Positions 38,801-48,151 of a DNA stretch of 64,000 nucleotides are shown here, piece after piece. A model generated the notes under the pieces. It saw only the letters and a program-made list of their open reading frames with translations, was not told the origin of the DNA and did not search any database. Source of the stretch: Kitasatospora paranensis (GTDB lineage: Bacteria; Actinomycetota; Actinomycetes; Streptomycetales; Streptomycetaceae); contig NZ_BAABKV010000001.1 of the NCBI RefSeq assembly GCF_039544005.1, positions 2,356,001-2,420,000 of the forward strand. Reading direction: 5' to 3'. The position numbers were made by a program, and so were the translations under genes. Numbering within the stretch: the first letter of the stretch is position 1; each line of letters begins with the position of its first letter.

Positions 38801-40908
38801 AGGGGTGGTTCGGCGAGGTCGAAGGGTGCGTCGACGATCCGGCGGACGACGGCCTCGGCGGCTTCCTCGCGACGGTCGGCGGGGACGGCACGCAGGTCGT
38901 GGTAGGGCAGGTCCACGGCCTCGGGCGGCTGCGGGAACTGCCGCGGACTGCCGTCGACGGCGCGGAAGGCCGTCCGGAAGACCTCGTGCCGGCGCACGAT
39001 CTCGGTGAGCACGGCGTTGAGCGCGGCACGGTCCAGCCGTCCGCGCAGCCGGACGGTGGCCTGCGCGTTGTAGGCGAGGTTCCCGGGGGCGAGCGCCTCC
39101 AGGTACCAGATCCGCTCCTGCGGGAAGGAGAGCGGCGCCGAGGCGCCGTCGGCGGGCGCGGCGGCGGTGATCGGCGGGACGGTGGGTGCCGCGTCCGGCG
39201 AGTCGAGGAAGGCGGCCATCGCGGCGAGCGTCCTGGCCTCGTGGATGCGGCGCAGCGGCAGTTCGCGGTGGAGTTCGGAGCGGACGCGGGCGGCGAGCCG
39301 GCCGGCCAGCAGGGAGTGGCCGCCGAGGACGAAGAAGTCCTCGTCGCGGCCGATGCCGTCGAGTGCGAGCAGGTCGGCCAGGATGGCGGCCAGGGCGCGT
39401 TCGGTGGCGGTGTGCGGGCCGTCGGCGGCCGCGCGGGCGGCCCGGGCGGGGGCGGGCAGTGCGGCCCGGTCGACCTTGCCGCCGGGGGTGAGCGGCATCC
39501 GGTCGAGGACGACGACGGTGCCGGGGACCATGTGCGCGGGCAGGGTGGCGGCGAGGTGCGCGCGCAGCTGCTCGGCGTCGAGGCGCTCGCCGGTGGCGAA
39601 GCCGACGAGGTGCGGGCCGGCGCCCTCGTCCCGGGCGACCACGACGGCGTCGGTCACGGCGGGGTGCTCGGCCAGGCGCCGGGCGATCTCGTCCGGTTCG
39701 ATGCGGAAGCCGCGGATCTTCACCTGGTGGTCGATGCGGCCGAGGAACTCCAGGGCGCCGTCGGGCCGGCGGACCACGAGGTCGCCGGTGCGGTAGCGGC
39801 GCGCGCCGGGGTCGGCCGCGTCGGGGTCGGGGACGAAGCGTTCGGCGGTGAGCGCCGGCCTGCCGAGGTAGCCGTCGGCGACGCCGGCGCCGCCGACGAG
39901 GAGTTCGCCGGGGGTGCCGTCCGGTACGGGGCGCAGCCGCTCGTCGACGACGGCGGTGCGGGCGCCGGGGATGTCCAGGCCGATGGACGGTTTGCCGCCG
40001 CCCGGCAGGAGTTCGGCGGTGGTGGCCCAGACGGTGGTCTCGGTGGGGCCGTACGCGTTGAACATCCGGCGGCCGGGCAGCCACTGGTCCACGAGGTGCT
40101 CGGGCAGCGCCTCGCCGGCGCAGACCAGCACTTCGAGGTCGGGCAGGTCGGCGGGGGGCAGGGTGGCGAGCACGGACGGCGGCAGGGTGAGGTGGCTGAT
40201 CCGGCGTGCCCGGAGGAAGTCGGCGAGGCCGGGGCCGGGGGCGATGGTGTCGCGGGGGGCGAGGACGAGGGTGGCCCCGGCGGCCAGTGCCATGACCGTC
40301 TCGAACACCGAGGCGTCGAAGCTGGTCGGCGCGAACTGCAGGACGCGGTGCCGGGGCAGGACGCCGAACACGGCGGCCTGGGCGTGCGCCAGGTTGGCCA
40401 GGCCCCGGTGGTTGACGGCGACGCCCTTGGGCCGGCCGGTCGATCCGGAGGTGTAGATGACGTAGGCGCGGTGCCCGGGCGCGATGGCGGGCCGTCCGCC
40501 GGCCGGCGGCGGTCCGGCGGGCGCGGCGGGGTCGAGCACCGGCAGGCCGGGGACGGGCGGGGCGTCGGGGAGTCCGGCGTCGCCGATGAGCAGGCGGACT
40601 CCGGCGTCGGCGGCCGTGTAGCGGAGCCGTTCGGCGGGGTAGGCCGGGTCGAGCGGCAGCCAGGCGGCGCCGGCCCGCAGCACGGCGAGGACGGCGATCG
40701 GGAGTTCCGGGGAGGGGCGGGTGCCGATGCCGACCGGCCCGTGCCGGGCGACGCCCTGCCGGATCAGTTCGCCGGCCAGTGCGTCGGCGCGGTCGGCGAG
40801 CTCGCGGTAGGAGAGCCGCCGGTCACCGAACTCGACCGCGACGGCGTCCGGGTCGGCCTCGACCCGGCGGTCGAACGCGTCGAGGAGAAGTGGAGTCTGC
40901 TCTGCCAT
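35810..40908 (-). CDS. Dimodular NRPS, A-PCP-C-A-PCP (frameshift near 37743-37746)
   Basis: About 1699 residues when repaired. It begins directly with an A domain and has no starter C domain, so it loads a free amino acid. A1 has YVIYTSGSTGRPKG and a code read as D-A-F-T-V-A-A-V-W, closest to aromatic or hydrophobic types such as the GrsA phenylalanine code. PCP1 has GGHSLL. C2 has HHLVHDGWS. A2 has a code read as D-A-F-F-L-G-G-T-F, resembling branched-chain valine or isoleucine codes. PCP2 has GGNSLL, followed by an acidic C-terminal helix that may dock to the next synthase. The break lies between C2 and A2 at a GGGG run on the + strand. The ATG at 40908 follows AGGGGGA. No epimerase domain is seen. 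Confidence 0.9.
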
Positions 40909-41032
40909 CTGTGCGAGTTCCCCCTGTATTGTTCTCGGCTTCTGCCGGTATGCCGGTTCTGTCCGGACCGCGCCGGTTCAGGCGCGGGAAATGGACCGCC
41001 GGGCTCCGCCCCCGATGCAGTTCCGGCGGAAT

Positions 41033-41896
41033 TCAGACGGATTCGTCGAAAATCCAGCGGGCGCCGCCCGGGCGATCGAACACCAATCGCGACGAAGGCC
41101 CGAACGGGATGACGTCCGGAAGGTCGTCCGGAATATCACGGGTGAGTTCGAGCCGGATTTCCTCGACCCGCTCCCGCGCGTTCTCGTGAATGTCGAGAAC
41201 GATGTCGAAGTCCTCGCCGCGCAGCACGGGCGCCGCACCCCCGGTGAGGAGTTCGTACCCGAGCACGCCCAGCACGGCGGCGAGCCGGCGGGCCCGTTCG
41301 GCGGTCACCGCCAGGGTGACGCCGGTGATGTCGCGCAGCAGCCGCCGCTCGCCGGCCGGGCCGCCGAGCACGGCGTCCAGGTAGGCGCCGCGACCGAGCG
41401 AGCCGTCGGGTGCGGGGACGGCGCCGAGCGAGGCGAAGTAGGCGGGGTGGACCTCGTTGAGGAACAGCAGCAGGCGGCTGCCCTCCCCGAGATCGGCGTT
41501 GATCAGCTGGTACCAGGGCTGCTGCAGGCCGGTGGCCTCGTCGGCGCGGGTGACCGGCCGGTGCTGGTGGCGGACCCCGGCCGCGTCCAGCAGGGCGTGG
41601 GCGGCCCGGGAGGAGCCGGGCTCCTCGAAGGACAGCACCAGGCCTCCGGTGAGCGGCGACTCGGCGGGCAGCGCGGCGCCGAACAACTCGACCAGGGTGT
41701 GGTGGCCGGCCACGCCGAGCGTGCTGTAGGACCCGGCCACCGAGCTGTCGGCGACCTTGCGCCGGACCCGTCCGAGGCGCTCCTCGACCAGCGGGTTCGA
41801 GGCGGCCTCCAGCAGCACGCGCTCGTCCACCAGGACCATCACGTGGTCGATGCGCGGCCGCGGCCGCAGCCCGCCGGGTTCCCGTCCGCTCGTCAT
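41033..41896 (-). CDS. DUF5829-like protein, possibly VOC-fold
   Basis: A 287-residue protein. It begins with RIDHVMVLVDERVLLEAASN and continues with SYSTLGVAGHHTLVELFGA, the pattern of DUF5829 and of glyoxalase-fold proteins that start with a His-containing strand. A second half (GVTLAVTAERARRLAAVLGVLGYEL) could be a repeated unit. No enzymatic role is established for the family. It stands 124 bases upstream of the NRPS operon on the same strand and is divergent from the SARP gene, so it may be the first gene of the operon. The ATG at 41896 is chosen by family alignment. Confidence 0.65.
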   Translation of the reverse strand: MTSGREPGGLRPRPRIDHVMVLVDERVLLEAASNPLVEERLGRVRRKVADSSVAGSYSTLGVAGHHTLVELFGAALPAESPLTGGLVLSFEEPGSSRAAHALLDAAGVRHQHRPVTRADEATGLQQPWYQLINADLGEGSRLLLFLNEVHPAYFASLGAVPAPDGSLGRGAYLDAVLGGPAGERRLLRDITGVTLAVTAERARRLAAVLGVLGYELLTGGAAPVLRGEDFDIVLDIHENARERVEEIRLELTRDIPDDLPDVIPFGPSSRLVFDRPGGARWIFDESV

Positions 41897-42071
41897 GGGC
41901 CACTCCGATCTCGATTCGGCGGCCCGCCGCCGCCCGCGGTGTTCCGCGCCGGACGGCCGGGCCTTCCGGCGCCACGAAGTCTTGCATCGGCCCCGGGTTC
42001 GAAACACCGGGGAATCCCTGGGCACCCTGGGTCCACCCCCGGGGTCCGACCCTGTACCGGCAGTTCCGGCC

Positions 42072-42100
42072 TTGACATTGCCGGGAATCGCGGTGAGCAT
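42072..42100 (+). promoter_or_regulatory. Putative promoter of the SARP gene
   Basis: TTGACA at 42072-42077, a 17-base spacer, and GAGCAT at 42095-42100 predict transcription from about 42107. That is 31 bases before the GTG at 42138 and supports that start over an earlier GTG at 42093. CCCTGGG occurs twice, 10 bases apart, just upstream near 42026. Confidence 0.5.
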
Positions 42101-42137
42101 CGATTTCCGGTCCGTTCGACCTGGATTCGGGGGCGCT

Positions 42138-42944
42138 GTGCAGATCAACATCCTGGGTGCCGTTTCGGCCGGCCCGGAAGGCTTCGAGCAGACAATTCCC
42201 GCGCAGAAGGTCCGTACTCTTCTCGCCGTTCTCGCATTGAATGTCGGCCGGGTCGTCCCGCACCGGGCGCTGGCCGAGGAGCTGTGGTCGGACCGGCCTC
42301 CGGTCCGGCTGCGCAACGCCCTCCAGGCGACCGTGACCCGGGTGCGCCACGTGCTGGAGGGGCCGCCGTGCGAGCGCGGGGACGGCAGTGTCCTGCGGTC
42401 CGTGCAGCACGGCTACCTGCTCGACCTGCCCCGTGACCGGGTGGACGGCACCCGCTTCCTGGACCTCTGTGCCCAGGGGTCGGCGGCGCAGCGGTCCGGC
42501 GATCCGGAGCGGGCCCTGGCGCTGCTCCGGGCCGGTCTGCGGCTGTGGCGGGGGCCGGCCCTGTTCGACGCCGGGGACGGGCTGCGCTGCGCGGCCGCCG
42601 CGGCGCTGTTCGACGAGCGGAGGCTGGCGGCCCGGGAGGACCTGGCGGAGGCGCTGCTCACGGTCGGCGACGTCCGGCAGGCGGTCGCCGAGCTGCACCC
42701 GCTGGTGGTGGACCGGCCGACCCACGAGCGGCTGTGCGAGCTGCTGATGGTGGCGCTCTACCGGTCCGGCCGGCAGAGCGAGGCGCTGACGCTGTACCAC
42801 CGCACGCGCCGCCGGCTCGACGCGGAGCTCGGCCTGACGCCCGGGGCGGACCTGCAGCGGCGGTACCTGGAGATCCTCACCCAGGACCCGGCCCTGACGC
42901 AGGGGCGTCCCGGTGTGCCCGTCCCGGTCGCCGCGGCCGGTTGA
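42138..42944 (+). CDS. SARP family regulator (AfsR/RedD type)
   Basis: A 268-residue small SARP made of an OmpR-like winged helix (VQINILGAV start, QKVRTLLAVLALNVGRVV, ALQATVTRVRHVLEG) and a bacterial transcriptional activation domain (FLDLCAQGSAAQRSGDPERALALLRAGLRLWRG through LYHRTRRRLDAELGLTPG). SARPs activate secondary-metabolite genes by binding heptamer direct repeats 11 bp apart upstream of the -10. Two such sites occur in this window at 49.1-49.25 kb, between the hydrolase and methyltransferase genes. The GTG at 42138 matches the usual SARP N-terminus and the predicted promoter. Confidence 0.9.
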   Translation: MQINILGAVSAGPEGFEQTIPAQKVRTLLAVLALNVGRVVPHRALAEELWSDRPPVRLRNALQATVTRVRHVLEGPPCERGDGSVLRSVQHGYLLDLPRDRVDGTRFLDLCAQGSAAQRSGDPERALALLRAGLRLWRGPALFDAGDGLRCAAAAALFDERRLAAREDLAEALLTVGDVRQAVAELHPLVVDRPTHERLCELLMVALYRSGRQSEALTLYHRTRRRLDAELGLTPGADLQRRYLEILTQDPALTQGRPGVPVPVAAAG

Positions 42945-42973
42945 GCCCGGTGTGCCGGCCCGCCCCACCCGTT

Positions 42974-42997
42974 CCGTCCCCGTCCCCGTCCCCGTCG
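42974..42997. repeat. CCGTCC hexamer repeat before the KASIII ribosome site
   Basis: Nearly four tandem CCGTCC units run into the GAAGGAG ribosome site at 42997-43003. The ATG at 43013 lies nine bases later. Confidence 0.7.
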
Positions 42998-43065
42998 AAG
43001 GAGTGCACGGCCATGGCACCGACCCCCGACCGCCGACCGGCGGACCGTCACCGCGGCGGCCCCCG

Positions 43066-44136
43066 GTGACCCGCGCGGCCGTCCTGTGCGGCACGGGCAG
43101 CTGCCTGCCCGGCCGGAGAGTGGGCAACGACGACCTCGCCGCCCTGCTGGACACCTCGGACGAGTGGATCCGCTCGCGTACCGGCATCGGCGCGCGGTAC
43201 TGGGCGGAGCCCGGCACCGCCACCTCCGACCTCGCGGTCGGCGCGGGGCAGCGCGCCCTGAAGGACGCCGGCGGGAGCGCCGTGGACGCCGTCGTGGTCG
43301 CGACCGCGACCCCCGACCGGGTGCTGCCCGCCACCGCGCCGCTGGTCGCCGCCCGGCTCGGCCTGGCCGGCGCCGCCGCCTACGACGTGGCGGCGGTCTG
43401 CACCGGCTTCGTGTACGCCCTGGCGACCGCGGCCGGGCTGATCGCCACCGGGACGGCCGACCGGGTCCTGGTCATCGGCGCCGACACCTTCTCCGGCATC
43501 CTCGACCCGGCGGACCGCTCCACCTCGGTGATCTTCGGCGACGGCGCCGGCGCGGCCGTGCTGCGGGCCGGTCGGCCGGACGAACCCGGCGCGCTCGGGC
43601 CCTTCGACCTCGGCAGCGACGGGGACGGCTACGACCTGATCACCGTCCGCGGCGGCGGTTCGGCGCAGCGCCTGTCCGAGCGCCCGCCGGAGCGCGGCGA
43701 CGGCTACTTCTCCATGGCCGGCAAGGAGGTCTTCCGGCACGCGGTGCTGCGGATGTCGCAGTCCTCCGCCCGTGTGCTGGCGCGCGCCGGCTGGCGGACC
43801 TCGGACGTCCGCTGGCTGGTCGGCCACCAGGCCAACCGCCGGATCCTCGACCGGCTCGCCGACGATCTCGGGATCCCGCGCGAGCGCGGGATCGGCAACA
43901 TCGCCGAGGTCGGGAACACCTCCGCGGCGTCGATCCCGCTCGCGCTCGACGACGCCGCCGCGGCCGGGCTGCTGCGCCCCGGCGACCGCGTCCTGCTCAC
44001 CGCCTTCGGCGGCGGCCTCACCTGGGGCTCCGCCGTCCTCACCTGGCCCCGGCCCGCCACGGACCGGGAGCCCGTCCACCCGTGCCCCGCACCGAACACC
44101 CGACCCGAAGGAGCCACCGATGGCCACCATGTATGA
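43066..44136 (+). CDS. 3-oxoacyl-ACP synthase III (KASIII/FabH-like)
   Basis: A KASIII of 356 residues that would start a chain by condensing an acyl-CoA with malonyl-ACP. The active Cys lies in VAAVCTGFVYAL, the His in VGHQANRRILD, and the Asn in VGNTSAASIP. The intact frame starts at GTG 43066. A better start may be ATG 43013, behind a strong GAAGGAG, whose frame runs 18 codons to a stop. Restoring one C in the run 43060-43064 would fuse the two. The stop overlaps the following ACP gene by 17 bases, so KASIII, ACP and KASII are one unit. It may make an unusual starter or side chain rather than ordinary fatty acids. Confidence 0.87.
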   Translation: MTRAAVLCGTGSCLPGRRVGNDDLAALLDTSDEWIRSRTGIGARYWAEPGTATSDLAVGAGQRALKDAGGSAVDAVVVATATPDRVLPATAPLVAARLGLAGAAAYDVAAVCTGFVYALATAAGLIATGTADRVLVIGADTFSGILDPADRSTSVIFGDGAGAAVLRAGRPDEPGALGPFDLGSDGDGYDLITVRGGGSAQRLSERPPERGDGYFSMAGKEVFRHAVLRMSQSSARVLARAGWRTSDVRWLVGHQANRRILDRLADDLGIPRERGIGNIAEVGNTSAASIPLALDDAAAAGLLRPGDRVLLTAFGGGLTWGSAVLTWPRPATDREPVHPCPAPNTRPEGATDGHHV

Positions 44137-44368
44137 CACCCTCGCCGACCTGATGGTCGAGCACTTCCAGGTGGAGCGCGCGGAGATCCGTCCCGACGTC
44201 ACCTTCGAGGACCTGGAGATGGACTCGCTGTTCCTCGTCGAGCTGCTGATCGTCGTGCAGAAGGAGCTCGGCGTCGCGATCGGTGACGACACCGCGACCC
44301 CGCGGGACACCATCGGGCGGGCCGCCGAGGCGATCGAGGAGCAGGTCGCCGCCGCGTCGGCGTCATGA
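44120..44368 (+). CDS. Acyl carrier protein
   Basis: An 82-residue free-standing ACP with the phosphopantetheine Ser in LEMDSLFLVEL and an acidic helix II. It is preceded by GAAGGAG and overlaps both neighbours (KASIII stop, KASII start as ATGA). It is likely the carrier for the chain built by the adjacent ketosynthases. The helix II sequence VELLIVVQKELGV is more like PKS-type ACPs than the housekeeping fatty-acid ACP. Confidence 0.9.
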   Translation: MATMYDTLADLMVEHFQVERAEIRPDVTFEDLEMDSLFLVELLIVVQKELGVAIGDDTATPRDTIGRAAEAIEEQVAAASAS

Positions 44369-45587
44369 GCGGCGTCCCGATCGCCGTCACCGGCGTCGGC
44401 CTGGTCACCCCGGCCGGGATCGGCCGCCGGGCCACCTGGGAGGGCGTCTGCGCCGGGAGCTCCACCGCCCGGCGGGATCCTTCGCTGGCCGGCCTTCCGG
44501 TCGACATCTCCTGCACCGTCCCGGAGTTCGCGCCGGCCCGGCACGTCGGACGGCGCAGCGCCCTGGTGCACGACCGGTTCACCCAGCTCGCGATCACGGC
44601 GGCCCGGGAGGCCGTGCGGGACACCGGCCTCTCCCCGGCGACCTGGGACGGCGCCCGGGTCGGGGTGGTGATCGGGTGCGGCCTCGGCGGCGTGTCCACC
44701 TGGGAGCGGCAGAGCCGCAACCTCCTGGAGGACGGCCCGCACGCGGTGTCCGCGCTGCTGATCCCGATGCTGGTGCCGAACATGGTGGCCGGCCACCTCG
44801 CGATGGAGTTCAGGGTGACCGGGCCCAACCTGGTCACGGCCACCGCCTGCGCGTCCGGCTCGACCGCGATCGGCGTCGCGATGGGCCTGCTGCGCGACGG
44901 CAGCTGCGACGTGGTGATCGCCGGCGGCAGCGAGGCCGGGGTCAGCCCGCTGATCGTCACCGGCTTCGCGCAGATGGGTGCGCTCTCCCGGCGGACGGAC
45001 GAACCGCGGGCCGCGTCCCGGCCGTTCAGCCCGGACCGGGACGGCTTCGTGATCGGCGAGGGCAGCGGCGTCCTCGTCCTGGAACGGGAGGCCGACGCCC
45101 GGGCGCGCGGGGCCCGGGTCCGGGCCCGGCTGCTCGGCTTCGGCGCCTCGGCCGACGCCCACCACATGACGGCACCCGATCCGCAGGGCGTCGGCCAGGG
45201 CCGGGCGCTGACGGCGGCGCTGGCCGACGCGGGTGTCGCGCCCGGCGACGTCGGCCACGTCAACGCGCACGGGACGTCCACCCCTCTCAACGACGCGGCG
45301 GAGGCCCGGCTGCTCGGCCGGGTGATCGGCCCGGGAGCCTCGGTGACCTCGGTCAAGGGTGTGCTCGGGCACTCCTCGGCGCGGCCGGCGCGATCGAGGC
45401 GGCCCTGACCGTGCTCAGCGTGCAGCGGGCGACCGCCCCGCCGACCGCCAACCTGGAGGTGCCGGACCCGGAGATCGACCTGGACCTGGTCGCCAAGGCT
45501 CCCCGTGAGCAGCGGATCGAGATCGCGGTGAGCAACTCCTTCGGCTTCGGCGGCCAGAACGCCGTCCTGGTCGTCGGCCGCGCGTAG
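44365..45587 (+). CDS. 3-oxoacyl-ACP synthase II (KASII/FabF-like; frameshift near 45374-45375)
   Basis: This is an elongating ketosynthase of 407 residues when repaired. The active Cys is in VTATACASGSTAIG, the first His in NAHGTSTPLNDAAE, and the second His in KGVLGHS, with the C-terminal SNSFGFGGQNAVLV intact. The frame breaks right after GHS. One added C gives GHSLGAAGAIEAALTVL, the exact family consensus. The cysteine rules out a chain-length-factor role. No ketoreductase or dehydratase accompanies it, so any reduction must be by host enzymes, or the chain is very short. Confidence 0.87.
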
Positions 45588-45670
45588 CCGCCCGGCAGCC
45601 CCGGGCGTGTCCCAGGCGCGCCCCGGTGCCGCCGGCCCCCGATGACCGCCCCGACAACGGAGAAGGACCC

Positions 45671-47235
45671 GTGAGCGAGACACTCGTCAACAATCGGTAC
45701 GACATCGTGGTGGTCGGCGCCGGCTCCGCCGGGTGCGCGGTCGCCCGGCGCACCGCGGACTGCGGCGCGCGGGTGCTGTTGCTGGAGGCCGGCGGCCCGG
45801 ACACCAACCCGGCCATCCATGACCCGCTGCGCTTCGGCGAGTTGTGGTTCGGACCGGAGGACTGGGCCTACCGCACCGCGCCCCAGCCGGACGCTGCGGA
45901 CCGGCGGCTGCACTGGCCGCGGGGCCGGGTGCTGGGCGGCTCCAGCGCACTCAACGCCATGATCTACGCCCGCGGTTCGGCCCTGGACTACGACCACTGG
46001 GCCTACCTGGGCAACGCCGGGTGGTCGTGGCAGGACGTGCTGCCGGTGTTCCGGCGGATCGAGGACTACGACACCGGCGGCGACGAGCTGCACGGCGCCG
46101 GCGGCCCGCTGCCGGTGCTCACCCGCTACCGCCCCGACCCGATCCACCAGGCCTTCCTGGCGGCGGCGCAGAGCATCGGCATCGGCCACCAGGAGGACTA
46201 CAACTGCGGTCGACCCGAAGGGGTTTCGCAGATCCAGTTCACCATCGCCGACGGCCGGCGCCGGAGCGCCGCGGCGGCGTACCTGGACCGCCCGGGCGGG
46301 GTACCCGGGCTGACGGTGGTCACCGGGGCGCGGGTGCGGCGGCTGCTGCTGGACGGCGACTGCTGCACCGGCGTGGAGTGGGTGCGCGACGGGCGCGTCG
46401 AGTCGGCGTCGGCCGGCGCGGAGGTGGTGCTGAGCGCGGGCGCGATCGAGTCGCCGCGGCTGCTGATGCTCTCCGGGCTCGGTGAGCCGGCGCGGCTGAA
46501 GGCGGTCGGCGTCCCGGTGGTCGCCGCCCTGCCCGGGGTCGGCGAGAACCTGCACGACCACCTGCTGGTGCCGGTGCTGTTCGGCACCGGGCGCTCCCCG
46601 GGCGGCCGTCCGACGGCCTCGGCCCGGCACAGACCCACCTGTTCTGGCGCAGCGGCCCCGGCCTGGCCGGACCGGACCTCCAGCCGCTGCACTTCCCGGT
46701 GCCGATGTACCTGCCGGGCATGACGGGGCCGTCCAGCGGCTTCACCCTCCAGGCCGGGCTGGTGCGGCCGTCCTCGCGCGGATCCGTCCGGCTGACGGGT
46801 GCCGACCCGGAGGACGAACTCCTCATCGACCCGGCGGTGCTGCGCACCGCCGCCGACGTCGACCGGCTGGTCGCCGCGGTCGAGCTCTGCCGCGAACTCG
46901 GCAACGCCCCCGTCCTGCGCTCGGAGTGGGGAGCGCACGAGCTCTACCCGGGGCCGGAGGCGGCGGCGGACGCCGCGCAGCTGCGCGCGTACGTGCGGCG
47001 CAGCGTCTCCAGCTACCACCACCAGGTCGGTACCTGCCGGATGGGGGTGGACGCGGACGCCGTGGTGGACCCGCGGCTGCGGGTGTACGGCGTCCGCGGG
47101 CTGCGGGTCGCCGACGCCTCGGTGTTCCCCGCGGTGACGACCGGCAACACGCACGCCCCCGCGCTGATGGTCGGGGAGCAGGCGGCGGCGTTCATCGCCG
47201 CCGACCACGGGGCCTCCTGGTCCGGCGCCGCCTGA
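45671..47235 (+). CDS. GMC family FAD oxidoreductase (frameshift near 46596-46599)
   Basis: A choline/glucose-oxidase-type flavoenzyme of about 521 residues when repaired. It has the FAD loop VVGAGSAGCAVARR with LLLEAGG at the N-terminus, the GMC signature WPRGRVLGGSSALNAMIYARG near residue 80, and a C-terminal catalytic His segment SSYHHQVGTCRMG with VADASVFPAVTTGNTHAP. The middle shifts frame at a CCCC run. One C restores GRPSDGLGPAQTHLFW. GMC enzymes oxidise alcohols to aldehydes or acids. It lies 83 bases after KASII, behind GGAGAAGGA, and is a likely tailoring oxidase. Confidence 0.85.
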
Positions 47236-47239
47236 CGGT

Positions 47240-47287
47240 CCGCACCGCCGCCGGATGAACGGCCCGGCGCGGTGCGGGGCGGTGCGG
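47240..47287. terminator. Possible terminator between GMC and LLM genes
   Basis: CCGCACCGCC (47240-47249) can pair with GGCGGTGCGG (47278-47287), making a 10-bp stem with a long loop that could also fold. It lies between convergent genes, where a terminator is expected. Confidence 0.45.
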
Positions 47288-47290
47288 GCC

Positions 47291-48151
47291 TCAGCGCGGG
47301 TCGACGCCGAGCCGTTCCGGGGCGTTGCGTTCGACGAAGTCCGCCAGGACGGCGAGCGGCGGGTCGTAGGGCGGCACCACGACCAGGCGGTCGACGCCGA
47401 GGTCGCGGTACGCCCGCACCCGCGCCGGGTCGAGCGGCCCGGCCGGGGCCACGGTGATCTGCAGCGGCGGTCCCGTGCGCCCCTCCTCCTCGGCGGCCTT
47501 CGCCAGCCCGCGCAGGTGGTCGGCGGTCTGCCGCTCCGTCAGCCGGAACCCGAACCAGCCGTCGCCGTACCGGACGGCGCGCCGGTGGGCGGCCGGGCTG
47601 TGGCCGCCGACGATCACCGGGAGGGGCCGCTGGACGGGCCGGGGCCGGGCGTCCACCCCCGCGAAGTCCACGAACGCACCGTGGCAGGCCGGCTGCTCGT
47701 CCTCCCAGAGCGAGCGGAGCGCCCGCAGGTACTCGTCGGTGCGGGCGCCGCGCTCGGACGGCGGCACGCCGAGCACCCGCAGCTCAGGTTCGAGGTAGCC
47801 GACGGCCGTGCCGAAGAGCAGCCGGCCGCCGCTGAGCACGTCGAGCGAGGCGAGCTGCTTGGCGAGGACGAGCGGATTGCGCTGCGGCAGCACGACGACA
47901 CCGGTGCCCAGCCGGATGCGTTCGGTACGGGCCGCGAGGTGGGTCAGCGCCACGACCGGCTCCAGCAGCGGCTGATCCGGCTCCAGCGGGGACTCGGGCG
48001 TGCGCGGGCGCGGCAGCACGACGTGGTCGGCGGCCCACAGCGATTCGTAGCCGAGGGCCTCCGCCCGGCGGGCCGTCCGGGCGGCGGCGGCGGGCTCGGC
48101 GAGCGGGCCCAGGTTGGCCCCGAACAGGCCGATCGCGGGAGAGGTGATCAC
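47291..48151 (-). CDS. LLM class oxidoreductase, probably F420-dependent
   Basis: A 286-residue luciferase-like TIM-barrel protein. It has AEALGYESLWAADHVVLP near residue 35, RIRLGTGVVVLPQRNPLVLAKQLASLDVLSGGRL near 80-115, and PVIVGGHSPAAHRRAVRYGDGWFGF in the second half, as in F420-dependent reductases. The acyl or hydride substrate is unknown. It is the second gene of a two-gene operon after the hydrolase (ATGA overlap). A SARP-type promoter lies ahead of that operon. Confidence 0.83.
   Translation of the reverse strand: MITSPAIGLFGANLGPLAEPAAAARTARRAEALGYESLWAADHVVLPRPRTPESPLEPDQPLLEPVVALTHLAARTERIRLGTGVVVLPQRNPLVLAKQLASLDVLSGGRLLFGTAVGYLEPELRVLGVPPSERGARTDEYLRALRSLWEDEQPACHGAFVDFAGVDARPRPVQRPLPVIVGGHSPAAHRRAVRYGDGWFGFRLTERQTADHLRGLAKAAEEEGRTGPPLQITVAPAGPLDPARVRAYRDLGVDRLVVVPPYDPPLAVLADFVERNAPERLGVDPR

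Noticed and set aside
23418..40908. Assigning the cluster to the detoxin/rimosamide family
   Set aside because: The aromatic-valine start is reminiscent, but the third module looks glycine-specific with an inserted monooxygenase, and the PKS ends in a reductase without a ketoreductase.
40909..41032. SARP heptamers upstream of the NRPS operon
   Set aside because: ACCGGC occurs three times but at spacings of 20 and 8, not 11, and no GTCAGC repeat is present.
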